Source: Azophilus sp965215035
Lineage (GTDB): Bacteria > Pseudomonadota > Gammaproteobacteria > Pseudomonadales > Azotimanducaceae
Direction: 5' to 3'
DNA length: 64,000 nt
Assembly: GCA_965215035.1 (NCBI GenBank)
Contig: OZ244040.1
Span: forward strand, 1,798,001-1,862,000
Numbering within the stretch: position 1 is the stretch's first letter; each line of letters begins with the position of its first letter. Positions 43,861-52,635 of the stretch are shown one piece after another. The notes beneath the pieces are model-generated. The model was not told the origin of the DNA. It was given only the letters and a program-made list of their open reading frames with translations, and searched no databases. A program made the position numbers and the translations under genes.

Positions 43861-43892
43861 CACAAGTCCCTTACTTTGCGACTCGGAACGAG

Positions 43893-43983
43893 GGTAGTGT
43901 GTCAGTTTGCATCCCGAGCCTGCCGAACCCCCTGTGTGCCGTGCCTCTCCCTCGGCCCACAGATTCGAACGGATACACTAGCC
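43893..43983. repeat. Family A palindrome, copy 3
   Basis: 91 bp; arms TAGTGTGTCAGTTTGCATC and the complement of TAGTGTATCCGTTCGAATC. The interior CCTGCCGAACCCCCTGTGTG and GCCGTGCCTCTCCC match copy 1 with few changes. Confidence 0.8.
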
Positions 43984-44064
43984 GAACGAGGCGGGGAGCG
44001 GCTTGCTCGGCGTTTCCCCGGATAGCTCGGTTTGCGCCTCTTGCAGCGGGCACGGGCTGGCCCG

Positions 44065-45429
44065 CTATCCGGCCCGCAGCCGTTCCCGGACGAAATCCCC
44101 CAATTCCGGCACGGGCACCCGCTGTTGCGCCATGGTGTCCCGGTCCCGCACCGTTACGCTGTCGTCCTGCTCGATGGTCTGGAAGTCGACCGTGACGCAC
44201 ATGGGTGTGCCGACCTCGTCGTGACGGCGATAGCCCTTGCCGATGTTGCCGGTATGCTCGTACAGGATGCGCCCTAGGCCCAGTGCCTGCAGTTGCTGCT
44301 TGACGGCGCGTGCCTTGGCGACGATACCGGTGTGGTTGCGTTTCAGTGGCAGCACCGCCACCTTGACCGGTGCCAGGTGGGGCTTGAAGCCCAGCACCGT
44401 GCGCGTGGTTCCGTTATCGAGTTGCTCCTGCCGGTAGGCTTCGTTCATAAGCGCTAGGACACCCCGTTCGACCCCCGTGGAGGGCTCGATGACGTAGGGA
44501 ACCGTCCAGGTGCCCGTCTCTGGGTTGCGCACTGCGAGCCTGGCCTTGGAGTCGGCGTTGGGGGCGACCTTGGCCGCCAGGGCGAGTTCCTGTTGGTTCT
44601 TGGAGTGGGCGCCGAGGTCGAAATCGCCGCGGTTGGCGATGCCTTCCAGTTCCTCCAAGCCGTGTGGAAACGGGTACATGATGTCGTAGGTTGCCTTGGA
44701 ATAGTGGGCAAGCTCGTCCGCGGGTACATCGTAGATGGAGAGCGCATCGCGGCGGACGCCCTGGGTTTCCCACCAGTCGAGCCGCAGTTGCAGCCAGCGC
44801 CGGTGCCAGGCTTCGTCATCGCCGGGAGGCACGAAGAACTCCAGTTCCATCATTTCGAATTCCCGCACCCGGAAGATGAAGTTGCGGGGCGTGATTTCGT
44901 TGCGAAAAGCCTTGCCCATCTGAGCGATGCCGAATGGCAGGCGGCGCGAGGTGGCGTCCAGCACGTTCTTGAAGTTGGTGAAGATGCCCTGGGCGGTTTC
45001 CGGGCGCAGGTAGACGAGCGACGACCCGTCGTCGATGGGGCCGAAGGTGGTCTTGAACATCAGGTTGAAGGGGCGGGGTTCGGTGAGGTCGTCGGCACCG
45101 CATCCGGGACACCTGCCCTGCACCTGATCGGCCCGCCAGCGACTCTTGCAGCGGCGGCAGTCGACCATTGGGTCGGAAAACGTTTGTTCGTGGCCCGAGT
45201 ACTGTAGCACGCGCCGGTTCGTCAGCAGGGTGGAGTCGAGCCCTTCCACATCATCGCGCTCGTAGACCATGGCCCGCCACCAGGCCGCCTTCAGGTTGTT
45301 TTTCAGTTCCACACCGAGCGGGCCGAAGTCGTACAGGCCCTGGGAACCGCCGTAGACATCCGCGGATTGGAAGATGAAGCCACGACGCTTGCTTAGGGAT
45401 ACGAGTTCGTCCATGGACTTGGCTGGCAC
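44065..45429 (-). CDS. glyS: Glycyl-tRNA synthetase, single-chain (alpha2) type
   Basis: Charges tRNA-Gly. The 454-residue class II synthetase has ELVSLSKRRGFIFQSADVYGG, YDFGPLGVELKNNL, a zinc-like CRRCKSRWRADQVQGRCPGC, motif 2 FRNEITPRNFIFRVREFEMMELEFF, and motif 3 PSTGVERGVLALM. This is the homodimeric type of eukaryotes, archaea and many bacteria, whereas most gammaproteobacteria have the alpha2-beta2 GlyQ/GlyS enzyme. The start is GTG 45429, with AAGGAG at good spacing; ATG 45414 would leave it too far away. It is convergent with rmlD. Confidence 0.95.
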   Translation of the reverse strand: MPAKSMDELVSLSKRRGFIFQSADVYGGSQGLYDFGPLGVELKNNLKAAWWRAMVYERDDVEGLDSTLLTNRRVLQYSGHEQTFSDPMVDCRRCKSRWRADQVQGRCPGCGADDLTEPRPFNLMFKTTFGPIDDGSSLVYLRPETAQGIFTNFKNVLDATSRRLPFGIAQMGKAFRNEITPRNFIFRVREFEMMELEFFVPPGDDEAWHRRWLQLRLDWWETQGVRRDALSIYDVPADELAHYSKATYDIMYPFPHGLEELEGIANRGDFDLGAHSKNQQELALAAKVAPNADSKARLAVRNPETGTWTVPYVIEPSTGVERGVLALMNEAYRQEQLDNGTTRTVLGFKPHLAPVKVAVLPLKRNHTGIVAKARAVKQQLQALGLGRILYEHTGNIGKGYRRHDEVGTPMCVTVDFQTIEQDDSVTVRDRDTMAQQRVPVPELGDFVRERLRAG

Positions 45430-45557
45430 GGGGTTCTCCTTGAAACCGGCGGGGTCCGACGCGGCGCGCACTATACCTGAAGCGACCGCTATTGGCAGGG
45501 TGCCGGGGACGCGAGGGTGCGCTATGCTTGCTGCATTGCGCTGGCGGAGGGCGGAGC

Positions 45558-46280
45558 ATGACAACCTGGTGGTCCAGGGCGATTCTGGGGGGTGGTTTGG
45601 TGGCCGCCCTGTTGCTGCCGGTGGGTGCCTTGGGTAGCCGAGCCGGTATCTGGGGCTTTGGGTTCGGGTTTGCGCTGCTGCAAGTGGGCGCGGTGCTGGC
45701 GCTGGTTGCCATTGGCGGCGGTATCGCCGGTATCGTTGTGGCACGGCGGCGGTCGCTGTCCGGAGACCTCGGGGCCACCGCGGCGGGGCTGGCTGTCGCC
45801 TTTGCGGTGGTTGTGTTCCTGGGCATGCAGTTTTTGAAGGCGCTGTCGGTGCCCGCCATTCACCATGTTTCCACCAATACGGCGGACCCGCCGGAGTTCA
45901 TCGAAGTGGTTGCGCTGCGCGGTGCGAATTCGAACCCACTGGCGTTCGATGCCGATTTGATCGGGCCGTTGCAGGAAGAGTTCTATCCGTGGGTCGAGCC
46001 GCTGGTATTGCGGGCCACCCCGCGGGAAGCCTTCGACAAGGCGCTTGGCGTGCTGCGGGACATGGGGCTCGAGGTGGTTGCCGAGCATCCCGAGCTGGGC
46101 CTGATCGAGGCCGTGGACACGACGTTCTGGTTTGGGTTTAAGGACGATGTGGCCGTGCGGGTGGGGAACTATCCCCAAGGCTCGGTGGTCGATGTGCGCA
46201 GCGTCTCGCGAGTCGGCCTTTCCGATCTAGGTACCAACGCGGAGCGCATCGGGGAGATTCTGCGGCGCCTGGGTGGCTGA
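45558..46280 (+). CDS. Membrane protein with DUF1499 domain
   Basis: A 240-residue protein with three N-terminal membrane helices (roughly residues 9-27, 31-55 and 65-90), then a soluble DUF1499 domain: HHVSTNTADPPEFIEV, YPWVEPLVLRATPREAFDKALGVL, EAVDTTFWFGFKDDVAVRV, VVDVRSVSRVGLSDLGTNAERI. DUF1499 has no established function. Start ATG 45558 has GGAGGGCGGAG upstream. It is divergent from glyQS with a 128-bp gap. Confidence 0.85.
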   Translation: MTTWWSRAILGGGLVAALLLPVGALGSRAGIWGFGFGFALLQVGAVLALVAIGGGIAGIVVARRRSLSGDLGATAAGLAVAFAVVVFLGMQFLKALSVPAIHHVSTNTADPPEFIEVVALRGANSNPLAFDADLIGPLQEEFYPWVEPLVLRATPREAFDKALGVLRDMGLEVVAEHPELGLIEAVDTTFWFGFKDDVAVRVGNYPQGSVVDVRSVSRVGLSDLGTNAERIGEILRRLGG

Positions 46281-46284
46281 GCTG

Positions 46285-46311
46285 GGTATCGGGTCGATTG
46301 GCCCCGATACC
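46285..46311 (+). terminator. Hairpin after the DUF1499 gene
   Basis: GGTATCGGG and CCCGATACC form a perfect 9-bp stem with a 9-nt loop, 4 bp after the stop codon, followed by TAGCCTTTA. The T-tract is weak, so termination may be partial or assisted. Confidence 0.6.
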
Positions 46312-46812
46312 TAGCCTTTAGGCTGCCTGCCGCAGCTCGTCACCCGACCCCGGGCGGTGGTGCTCGTCGCCCGCCGCGCCACTACCCCATCGTCAACATC
46401 CCCGGCAACCGCCACCGGATGCGCGAACACCGGGATGTATTCCGGTCGTCCGCCGCGGAGGGCTCCCGCGAGGGTACCCCGTGGTGGCCGCCGCGCACAT
46501 CGTCCTCGGTTTGCTACGCTCACTCTGTACGGCGCACCACTGCCACGCGGTTCGTCGGTAGGGTGCCAATACCGCATGGGCCTCCTCCCTCAAAGCCCGC
46601 AGTTTGCAACTGCCGCAAACATACGGTTGTCGGTGGCCATTGCCAGCCAATCCGGGGTCGGCGGGGTACGGACATTATCCGGCAAGCTCTCGGGCGGATG
46701 GAACCCGGCACCGCGGGGTACCTGCCCACGTCAGCGCGCCCAATAGCCCTACAGCCCGGAATGGCCGGTTGCCTGCACCATGGCGGTTTTGCGATGCGGA
46801 GGGCGGCGGTCG
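46312..46812. other. Gene-free region upstream of the HlyD/C39-ABC exporter
   Basis: About 500 bp, GC-rich. Open frames occur on both strands (for example 46311-46577 and 46393-46650 minus), but none has recognisable motifs. No peptide with a double-glycine leader, the expected substrate of the exporter, can be read on either strand. The presence of several overlapping frames suggests an old repeat or decayed insertion. Confidence 0.4.
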
Positions 46813-48039
46813 ATGTCCCTGTTTCGGCCCGAGGTGCTGGCGGAACGCGCCCGTTCACACTGGGGTTCGGTGCTGGTGACCCAGGCACCGGCCCTACGCT
46901 GGGCGAGTATCGGCCTGTTGTTGGCCTGTGGCATCGGTGGTGTCTTGGTGCTCGGTCTGGACTATGCGCGCAAGGTGCGGCTGGCGGGCTATATTGAACC
47001 CCGGGGCGGCATCGCCGAGGTGGCCGCCCCGGTCGCCGGGCGGGTTGCGGCGCTGCATGTGCGGGAAGGCAGCCGGGTCACACGCGGCCAGGCCCTGATG
47101 GTGCTCGACCTGGGCAACCTGGACGAGCACGGCGTGTCGGTGCACGCCCTGGAGGCCGACCACCTTGCCGCCTCGATCCGCCGCCTCGATGAGCTGGCGC
47201 AAGCCCAGGCCGCAAGGTATCAAACCGAGTTGCGGGGCGCTCGCCAGGCGCTCATCCATCTTGACGAGGAGCAGCGCGGGCTGCGCGACGAATTGGCGGT
47301 TATCGAGGAACGCCAGACGCTGCTGGTGCGTGCGGAAGCGCGTGTTGAACGGCTGTTGCGCCAGGGCTTGGTGGCCCGCTCGGAGTACGAACGGCAACGG
47401 CAACAAACCCTGGCCATCGGGCAATCCGCCAGCCAACTCGCGCGGGCGCTCGCGGAGAACGCCGCCCAGAACGATTTGCGGCAAACCGCGCTCGCCCGGC
47501 TTGCCCGGGACTACCGCATACAGGAGTTACAGGTGCAACAGGATCGGGCCGCGCTGCAACGGCGTCTGCAACGGGCCCGCGAGCAACGTCGGACCACGGT
47601 CGTCGCGCCCCGGGATGGTGTAGCCGCATTTCTGCAATTCGGCCCCGGCGATCGGGTCACGCCAGAGCAGGTGTTGATGACCATAGCGCCCGAGACACCG
47701 GCCTTTGAGCTGGTGCTGCTCGCGGACACCGCCGCCGCGGGCCGCATAGCCGTCGGCAACGAGGTGCGGTTTCGGGCCCTTGGCAACCAGCGAGACGGCA
47801 AACCCGTTGGTGCGGCGGTGGTTCGCGAGATCAGCCACACGCCGCAGAAGCCGTACCGGCTCATCAGTTGGGTGGCGGTGGACGGGCCGGTTTTCCGGGC
47901 CCGCGCCGAGGTGCTCGAATACCCGGAGAACCTTCGCCTGCGCCACGGCATCCGCGTCGACGCCTTCGTGGTGTCTAGCTCCAAATCGCTCTGGCTGTGG
48001 CTGGTCGAGCCACTGTCAACGGCCTTGGAATCGCTTTGA
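46813..48039 (+). CDS. HlyD-family periplasmic adaptor of a peptide exporter
   Basis: Membrane-fusion subunit that links an inner-membrane ABC exporter to an outer-membrane channel. The 408-residue protein has one N-terminal membrane helix (about 32-54), the first lipoyl half GYIEPRGGIAEVAAPVAGRVAALHVREGSRVTRGQALMVLD, a long coiled coil with many Gln/Arg/Leu (about 110-255), the second half TVVAPRDGVAAFLQFGPGDRVTPEQVLMTI and a beta-barrel end. It is of the CvaA type. Start ATG 46813 follows GGAGGGCGGC. It overlaps the ABC gene start. Confidence 0.9.
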   Translation: MSLFRPEVLAERARSHWGSVLVTQAPALRWASIGLLLACGIGGVLVLGLDYARKVRLAGYIEPRGGIAEVAAPVAGRVAALHVREGSRVTRGQALMVLDLGNLDEHGVSVHALEADHLAASIRRLDELAQAQAARYQTELRGARQALIHLDEEQRGLRDELAVIEERQTLLVRAEARVERLLRQGLVARSEYERQRQQTLAIGQSASQLARALAENAAQNDLRQTALARLARDYRIQELQVQQDRAALQRRLQRAREQRRTTVVAPRDGVAAFLQFGPGDRVTPEQVLMTIAPETPAFELVLLADTAAAGRIAVGNEVRFRALGNQRDGKPVGAAVVREISHTPQKPYRLISWVAVDGPVFRARAEVLEYPENLRLRHGIRVDAFVVSSSKSLWLWLVEPLSTALESL

Positions 48040-50129
48040 CTCGTCTGCGTACGAACCTGTGGCGTCGGGTGCCGGTGCTGTGGCAGACGGAGGCCCAGGA
48101 ATGCGGCGTGGTGTGCATTGCCATGGTAACGGCCTACCACGGCCGCGACCTGGATCTTGCGGAACTGCGCGCCCGTGGGCTTGCCGGTGCCCGCGGCAGC
48201 ACGTTGCGCGACCTGGTGGCGCTGGCCGAGGCCGAAGGCATGAACTGTCGTGGCCTCCGGCTCGAGTTGCAGCATCTGAAGCGCCTCGCGCCACCCGCTG
48301 TGCTGCACTGGAACCTCGACCACTTCGTGGTGCTGGTGAAGGCGCGGCGCCGCGGCGTCTGGATTCACGACCCGGCCGGGGGGCGGCGGCGATATTCCTG
48401 GGATGAGCTGTCCCGGCATTTCACGGGCGTGGCGCTGGAGCTGCGTCCGTCCGACCGGTTTCGCGCGCGGCCGCTGCCGCGCCGGCTGAAGCTCACGGAC
48501 CTGTGGCGCGGTGCGGTCGGCCTCGGCGGCAGCCTGGTCAACGTGCTGGCCCTGTCGCTGCTGTTACAGGTAACGCTAGTGCTGGCGCCCCTGCAGGTGC
48601 AGTGGGTCGTCGACCAGGGCGTAATGCGTGCCGACCAGGAAATCATCGCGCTCCTCGCCCTTGGCTTCGCCCTGCTGCTGTTGGTGCGGTTGGCCGCCCA
48701 GTTGCTGCGCGGCTGGCTCATCACCCGGCTGACTTTCCTGCTGGCCTTTGAATTTGGCCGCAACCTCTTCGCGCACATGCTGCGGTTGCCGCTGGACTGG
48801 TTCGAAAAGCGGCATCTCGGCGATATCGTTTCGCGCTTCGGGTCGTTGGGGCCGGTACGGGACGCGATGACCCAGGGGCTCGTAACCGTATGCGTGGATG
48901 GATTCATGGCCTTTGCCATGTTGGCGATGATTCTGGCCTACGATGTCGGGTTGGCGGCGCTGGTGCTGGCCGCCTGTACGCTCTACCTGCTGCTGCGGTT
49001 CGCCCAGGCGCCGGCTCTCGCGCGCGTCTCCATGGACGAGATCACCCACCAGGCGCGGGCGGATTCCAGCTTCCTGGAATCTATGCGCGCCATGCCCGCC
49101 GTGCGGGTCTACGCCCAGGAGCGCGCGCGTCTCGATCTCTGGCAGAACCAGCAGGCGGGGGCGATCAACGCCGGCATTCAGGGTGCCAAGTTCGGGCTGC
49201 TCGGCGAGGGCGCGCAGACGCTGATTTTCGGCATCGAAACCATACTGGTCGTCTACCTTGGTGCCCGCCATGTTCTCGACGGTGCCCTGACCATTGGCAT
49301 GCTGTACGCCTTTCTAAGTTATAAGGGCGAATTCACCAGCCGGCTGGGCGAGCTGGTTCGCCAAGGCCTGGAACTGCGGTTGCTGCGGGTGCATCTTGAG
49401 CGGCTGGCGGATCCGTACTGCGCCGTGGCGGAGCCCGCCGCCGAATCCGCGTCCCCGGAACGGGTCGGGGGCGCTTTGCGGCTCGCGGGCGTTGGCTTTC
49501 GATATGGCGAGCGCGAACCCTGGATCTTGCGGGAGGTCAACCTGAACGTCGAACCGGGCGATTTCATCGCCCTGGTGGGGCCGTCCGGAGGCGGCAAGAC
49601 CACCCTGGTCAAGTTGATGATTGGCCAATCCCGGCCGACTACCGGTACCGTCCTGGTCGGTGGCCGCCCGGTGGAGGGCGGTTGGCTGCACTGCTATCGA
49701 AGCTCGATCGGCTGCGTACTACAGGATGACGCACTCTTTGCCGGCAGCCTGGCCGCTAACATTTCGTTGTTCGACCCGGGTTTCGATGCTGAACGGTTGG
49801 CACAGGTGTGCCGGCTCGCCCGCATCGAGGAGCTGATTGCGGCGCTGCCCATGGGGCTTGAAACACCGGTGGGCGATATGGGCGCGGCACTCTCGGGCGG
49901 GCAGGTGCAGCGCCTGCTGCTCGCACGGGCGCTGTATCGGTCGCCCGATTTCCTGTTTCTGGACGAGGGCACGGCGCACCTCGACCCGGAAACCCGGCTG
50001 GAAATTCAGGAGATGCTGGTGGAATTGCGCTGTACCCGGGTGATTGCGACCCACGATCCATCCTTCGCGGCGAGGGCCGACCGGGTCTATGCAGTGCGGG
50101 ACGGCAAGGTCGTCGAGTGCGCCCCTTGA
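48036..50129 (+). CDS. Peptidase-C39-containing ABC exporter (bacteriocin/microcin type)
   Basis: Cleaves double-glycine leader peptides and exports the product with ATP. About 697 residues: N-terminal C39 peptidase with WQTEAQECGVVCIAMV (catalytic Cys), HWNLDHFVVLVKA (His) and IHDPAGG (Asp); six membrane segments; nucleotide-binding domain with GPSGGGKTTLVKL, signature LSGGQVQRLLLARAL and FLFLDEGTAHLD. TTG 48036 overlaps the hlyD stop and gives the usual short lead before the peptidase; GTG 47997 is the alternative. No precursor, immunity gene or TolC-like channel lies nearby. Confidence 0.92.
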   Translation: MTRLRTNLWRRVPVLWQTEAQECGVVCIAMVTAYHGRDLDLAELRARGLAGARGSTLRDLVALAEAEGMNCRGLRLELQHLKRLAPPAVLHWNLDHFVVLVKARRRGVWIHDPAGGRRRYSWDELSRHFTGVALELRPSDRFRARPLPRRLKLTDLWRGAVGLGGSLVNVLALSLLLQVTLVLAPLQVQWVVDQGVMRADQEIIALLALGFALLLLVRLAAQLLRGWLITRLTFLLAFEFGRNLFAHMLRLPLDWFEKRHLGDIVSRFGSLGPVRDAMTQGLVTVCVDGFMAFAMLAMILAYDVGLAALVLAACTLYLLLRFAQAPALARVSMDEITHQARADSSFLESMRAMPAVRVYAQERARLDLWQNQQAGAINAGIQGAKFGLLGEGAQTLIFGIETILVVYLGARHVLDGALTIGMLYAFLSYKGEFTSRLGELVRQGLELRLLRVHLERLADPYCAVAEPAAESASPERVGGALRLAGVGFRYGEREPWILREVNLNVEPGDFIALVGPSGGGKTTLVKLMIGQSRPTTGTVLVGGRPVEGGWLHCYRSSIGCVLQDDALFAGSLAANISLFDPGFDAERLAQVCRLARIEELIAALPMGLETPVGDMGAALSGGQVQRLLLARALYRSPDFLFLDEGTAHLDPETRLEIQEMLVELRCTRVIATHDPSFAARADRVYAVRDGKVVECAP

Positions 50130-50136
50130 CGGGGAG

Positions 50137-50622
50137 TCAAAACCGCAGCAGTTCCGTGCTCAGGTTCTCCAGATCGACGATGCCCACCCTGTTGTAGCCG
50201 GTGAGCTGGCCGGCGCACTCGCCGGGGTTGAATTCCAGCCGGTTGCCCGTTCGTGAAAGGCGGTACAGGTGGGTATGGCCGTGCAGCCCCAGGTCGTGCC
50301 GGGTATCCGGCAGGGCTTCGAGATCCCGGGGGTCGTGCACAACGACGATACGGCGGCCATGCCAGACGCATTCGAATGGGGGATCCTGAAAAGCGAACCC
50401 GTGCGTTGCGATGGCGCGCTCCAGGCTTTCCCGCTCGCGATCGTTGTTGCCGAAGACGCCCCATAGGGGTGCGTCCAGGCGGGCCAGCGCATCCAGGGTC
50501 TTGGCCTGGGTGATGTCGCCGGTATGCACCACGCGCAGCACGCCAGCCGCGTTGAATAGTTCTACGATTCTGGCGACATTCTTGAGGTTGTTGTGGGTGT
50601 CGCTGACGACGCCGATGCGCAT
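50137..50622 (-). CDS. YfcE/MJ0936-family metallophosphoesterase
   Basis: Small calcineurin-like phosphodiesterase of 161 residues. The metal-binding motifs are MRIGVVSDTHNN, VVHTGDITQ, GVFGNNDRE and LHGHTHLYRL. Family members hydrolyse model phosphodiesters and the physiological substrate is not known. It is convergent with the ABC exporter, with only 7 bp between the stop codons. Confidence 0.9.
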   Translation of the reverse strand: MRIGVVSDTHNNLKNVARIVELFNAAGVLRVVHTGDITQAKTLDALARLDAPLWGVFGNNDRERESLERAIATHGFAFQDPPFECVWHGRRIVVVHDPRDLEALPDTRHDLGLHGHTHLYRLSRTGNRLEFNPGECAGQLTGYNRVGIVDLENLSTELLRF

Positions 50623-50851
50623 GGGCGGTTCGTATCCTTATACTGCCGGTTCCCACCGTCGCGGGGCTGCCCGCGGGGTGAGGGGTACTCGGGTTTAGCG
50701 GTTAGGGGTAGCAAGGCGCGACCGGGCATCGACGCCGGCCGCGCTCCTCGCCTTTCGCACCGAACCCCGGTCGCGACGGGGGACTAGTTCTCCATCGAAC
50801 TGATAATGACGTATCGGCGTGCCCACAAGCACCCAGATGCGCGGCGGGGGC

Positions 50852-51994
50852 CTAGGCGGCTTCGAGAACGTGTATGCCGCAGGCGCTGCCGAGGCCGATC
50901 ACATGGGTCAGGCCGATACGAGCGCCTTCCACCTGGCGGGCGCCGGCCTCGCCCCGCAGGTGCGTGGACACCTCGTAGATGTTGGCGATGCCGGTTGCGC
51001 CCAGGGGATGCCCTTTGGAGAGCAGCCCGCCGGAAACATTGACCGGGATACGGCCACCGAGCGCCACTTCGCCCTCGTCGACCATGCGACCCGCTTCGCC
51101 GTCGCCGCACAGGCCGAGGTTCTCGTAGTGCAGTATCTCCGCGGTGGCGAAGCAGTCGTGCAACTCGACGAGGTCGATGTCATCCGGCCCAAGCCCCGCC
51201 ATCTCGTAGGCTTTCGCGGCGGCCTCCCGGGTGCAGGTATTGACATCGGGCATCACCAGGTCGCGCTCCTGCCACCGGTCGGAGGTCAGCACCGAGGCGC
51301 GTACCTTGACGGCGCGGTCCATCAGGCCGAGTTCCCGGGCCTTCTTCTCGGAGGCGATCACCGCCGCCGCCGACCCGTCGACATTCACCGAGCACATTAG
51401 TTTGGTGTTCGGGTAGGAGATCATCTCGGCGTTCATCACCACCTCGAGCGGCGTCTCTATTTGGTACATCGCCTTCGGATTCATGGTGGAATGGTGATGG
51501 TTCTTTACCGACACCTTGGCGAACTGTTCGAAGGTTGTACCGAATTTGCGGCTGTGCTCCATGCCGGCCTCGGCGAATACGGCGGGCATGGTGCCGGAGC
51601 CGAACAGCCCCTCCTTGGAAATGCCCTTGCCGCCGCCGGCGCCGCCGAGCAATCCCTTGCCCATCTGCTCGACGCCCACCGCCAGTACGATGTCGTACAA
51701 CTCCGCCTTGACGGACGCCCAGGCTTCCCGGAAGGCGGTCGCACCGGTGGCGCAGGCATTCGAGACGTTGATGACCGGCATGCCGGTCTGCCCAATCTCC
51801 TGCAGAATCCGTTGGCCGACCATGGCGCTCGCCTGGCCGAGATTGCCGCAGTACAGGGCCTGCATGTCCTGTATCGTCAGGCCGCAGTCGTCCAGCGCCA
51901 TCAATGCCGCCTCGGCACCGATCCAAGGCACCGATTTCTCGGGAAACCGCCCGAACTTGATCATGTCCACACCCACGACGTATGCATCGGTCAT
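50852..51994 (-). CDS. Thiolase-superfamily protein (lipid-transfer / acetyl-CoA acetyltransferase type)
   Basis: A 380-residue thiolase-fold protein of the SCP-x type. VSNACATGATAFREAW carries the nucleophile Cys near residue 89, LVELHDCFATAEILHYE the HDCF motif, and LLSKGHPLGATGIANIYEV the His of the GHPxGATG motif. In such proteins paired with DUF35 partners the role is CoA-ester cleavage or condensation in fatty acid, steroid or ketone metabolism; the substrate is not readable. It follows the DUF35 gene on the same strand after 163 bp. Confidence 0.9.
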   Translation of the reverse strand: MTDAYVVGVDMIKFGRFPEKSVPWIGAEAALMALDDCGLTIQDMQALYCGNLGQASAMVGQRILQEIGQTGMPVINVSNACATGATAFREAWASVKAELYDIVLAVGVEQMGKGLLGGAGGGKGISKEGLFGSGTMPAVFAEAGMEHSRKFGTTFEQFAKVSVKNHHHSTMNPKAMYQIETPLEVVMNAEMISYPNTKLMCSVNVDGSAAAVIASEKKARELGLMDRAVKVRASVLTSDRWQERDLVMPDVNTCTREAAAKAYEMAGLGPDDIDLVELHDCFATAEILHYENLGLCGDGEAGRMVDEGEVALGGRIPVNVSGGLLSKGHPLGATGIANIYEVSTHLRGEAGARQVEGARIGLTHVIGLGSACGIHVLEAA

Positions 51995-52099
51995 TGGAAT
52001 TCTCCTTTGGTTGTTAACTGTGTTCGCAACCCCTGTCCCGCCCCTTAATTGGACTGCCTGGGAACGCCGCTATGCATGTCACGTAACAAGCTGTTTTGC

Positions 52100-52129
52100 A
52101 TATAAATTTCTCTGCACATGCGTCTGAAA
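52100..52129 (-). promoter_or_regulatory. Candidate thiolase promoter
   Basis: In the AT-rich gap between the DUF35 and thiolase genes, minus strand TTTCAG (52129-52124) and TTATAT (52105-52100) are 18 bp apart, about 105 bp before the thiolase start. This may give the thiolase its own transcript. Confidence 0.4.
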
Positions 52130-52157
52130 TCCATATGTGTAGCTGTGCGGTGGGACA

Positions 52158-52574
52158 CTAGCTCGATTGGGGTTGAAAGAAATAGGCGATGTAGGAATTT
52201 CCGTCGCGGTCCTTGCGCCCGAGGGCGTCGGCATAGATCACCTCGACGGGCATGCCGAACTCGATCTTTTCCGGATCGGGCTCGACATTGATGAGGTTGC
52301 CCTTGATGGCGGTGCCATCCTCCAGATCGACGATGGCGCTGATATAGGGCACGTCGATGCCGGGAAACGAGCGGTGCACGATGCAGTAGGAATAGAGGCT
52401 TCCTCGTTCCGGTAGCCGCACCGCTTCCATGCGGTCGCGGGCGCCGCACTTCGAACAGACGTGGCGCTTGCCCAGGAAGGTGGCGCCGCAGGACCCGCAT
52501 TTGTAGCCCTCCAGGTAGGGCTCGCCGTCTTCTGGCAGTTTCAGGAAATCGACTGCTGGTAATGGCTGGCCCAT
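52158..52574 (-). CDS. DUF35 Zn-ribbon / OB-fold protein, thiolase partner
   Basis: A 138-residue protein with an N-terminal rubredoxin-like zinc ribbon KCGSCGATFLGKRHVCSKCG (residues about 25-44), then an OB-fold: RGSLYSYCIVHRSFPG, YISAIVDLEDGTAIKGNLI and MPVEVIYAD. DUF35 proteins form complexes with thiolases or HMG-CoA synthases and help channel acyl-CoA substrates. Its place just upstream of the thiolase gene supports that. Confidence 0.9.
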   Translation of the reverse strand: MGQPLPAVDFLKLPEDGEPYLEGYKCGSCGATFLGKRHVCSKCGARDRMEAVRLPERGSLYSYCIVHRSFPGIDVPYISAIVDLEDGTAIKGNLINVEPDPEKIEFGMPVEVIYADALGRKDRDGNSYIAYFFQPQSS

Positions 52575-52635
52575 TAAGTCTCCCTAGCGTGTTCGGCGTC
52601 AAAGCATACGAGCATAGCAGAAACTTGGCGGCGCG

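Larger units (their letters stand above)
43743..44064. other. rmlD-glyQS gap with a B-A palindrome pair
   Basis: 322 bp between convergent genes, filled mainly by a family B palindrome followed 32 bp later by a family A palindrome. The link between them (TTACTTTGCGACTCGGAA) resembles a stretch at 15885-15902 near the other B-A pair. Confidence 0.65.

Noticed and set aside
46311..46746. Several overlapping small frames upstream of hlyD, considered as exporter substrate or as an insertion remnant
   Set aside because: None has a double-glycine leader or a known transposase motif; composition is Arg/Gly/Pro-rich in all frames.
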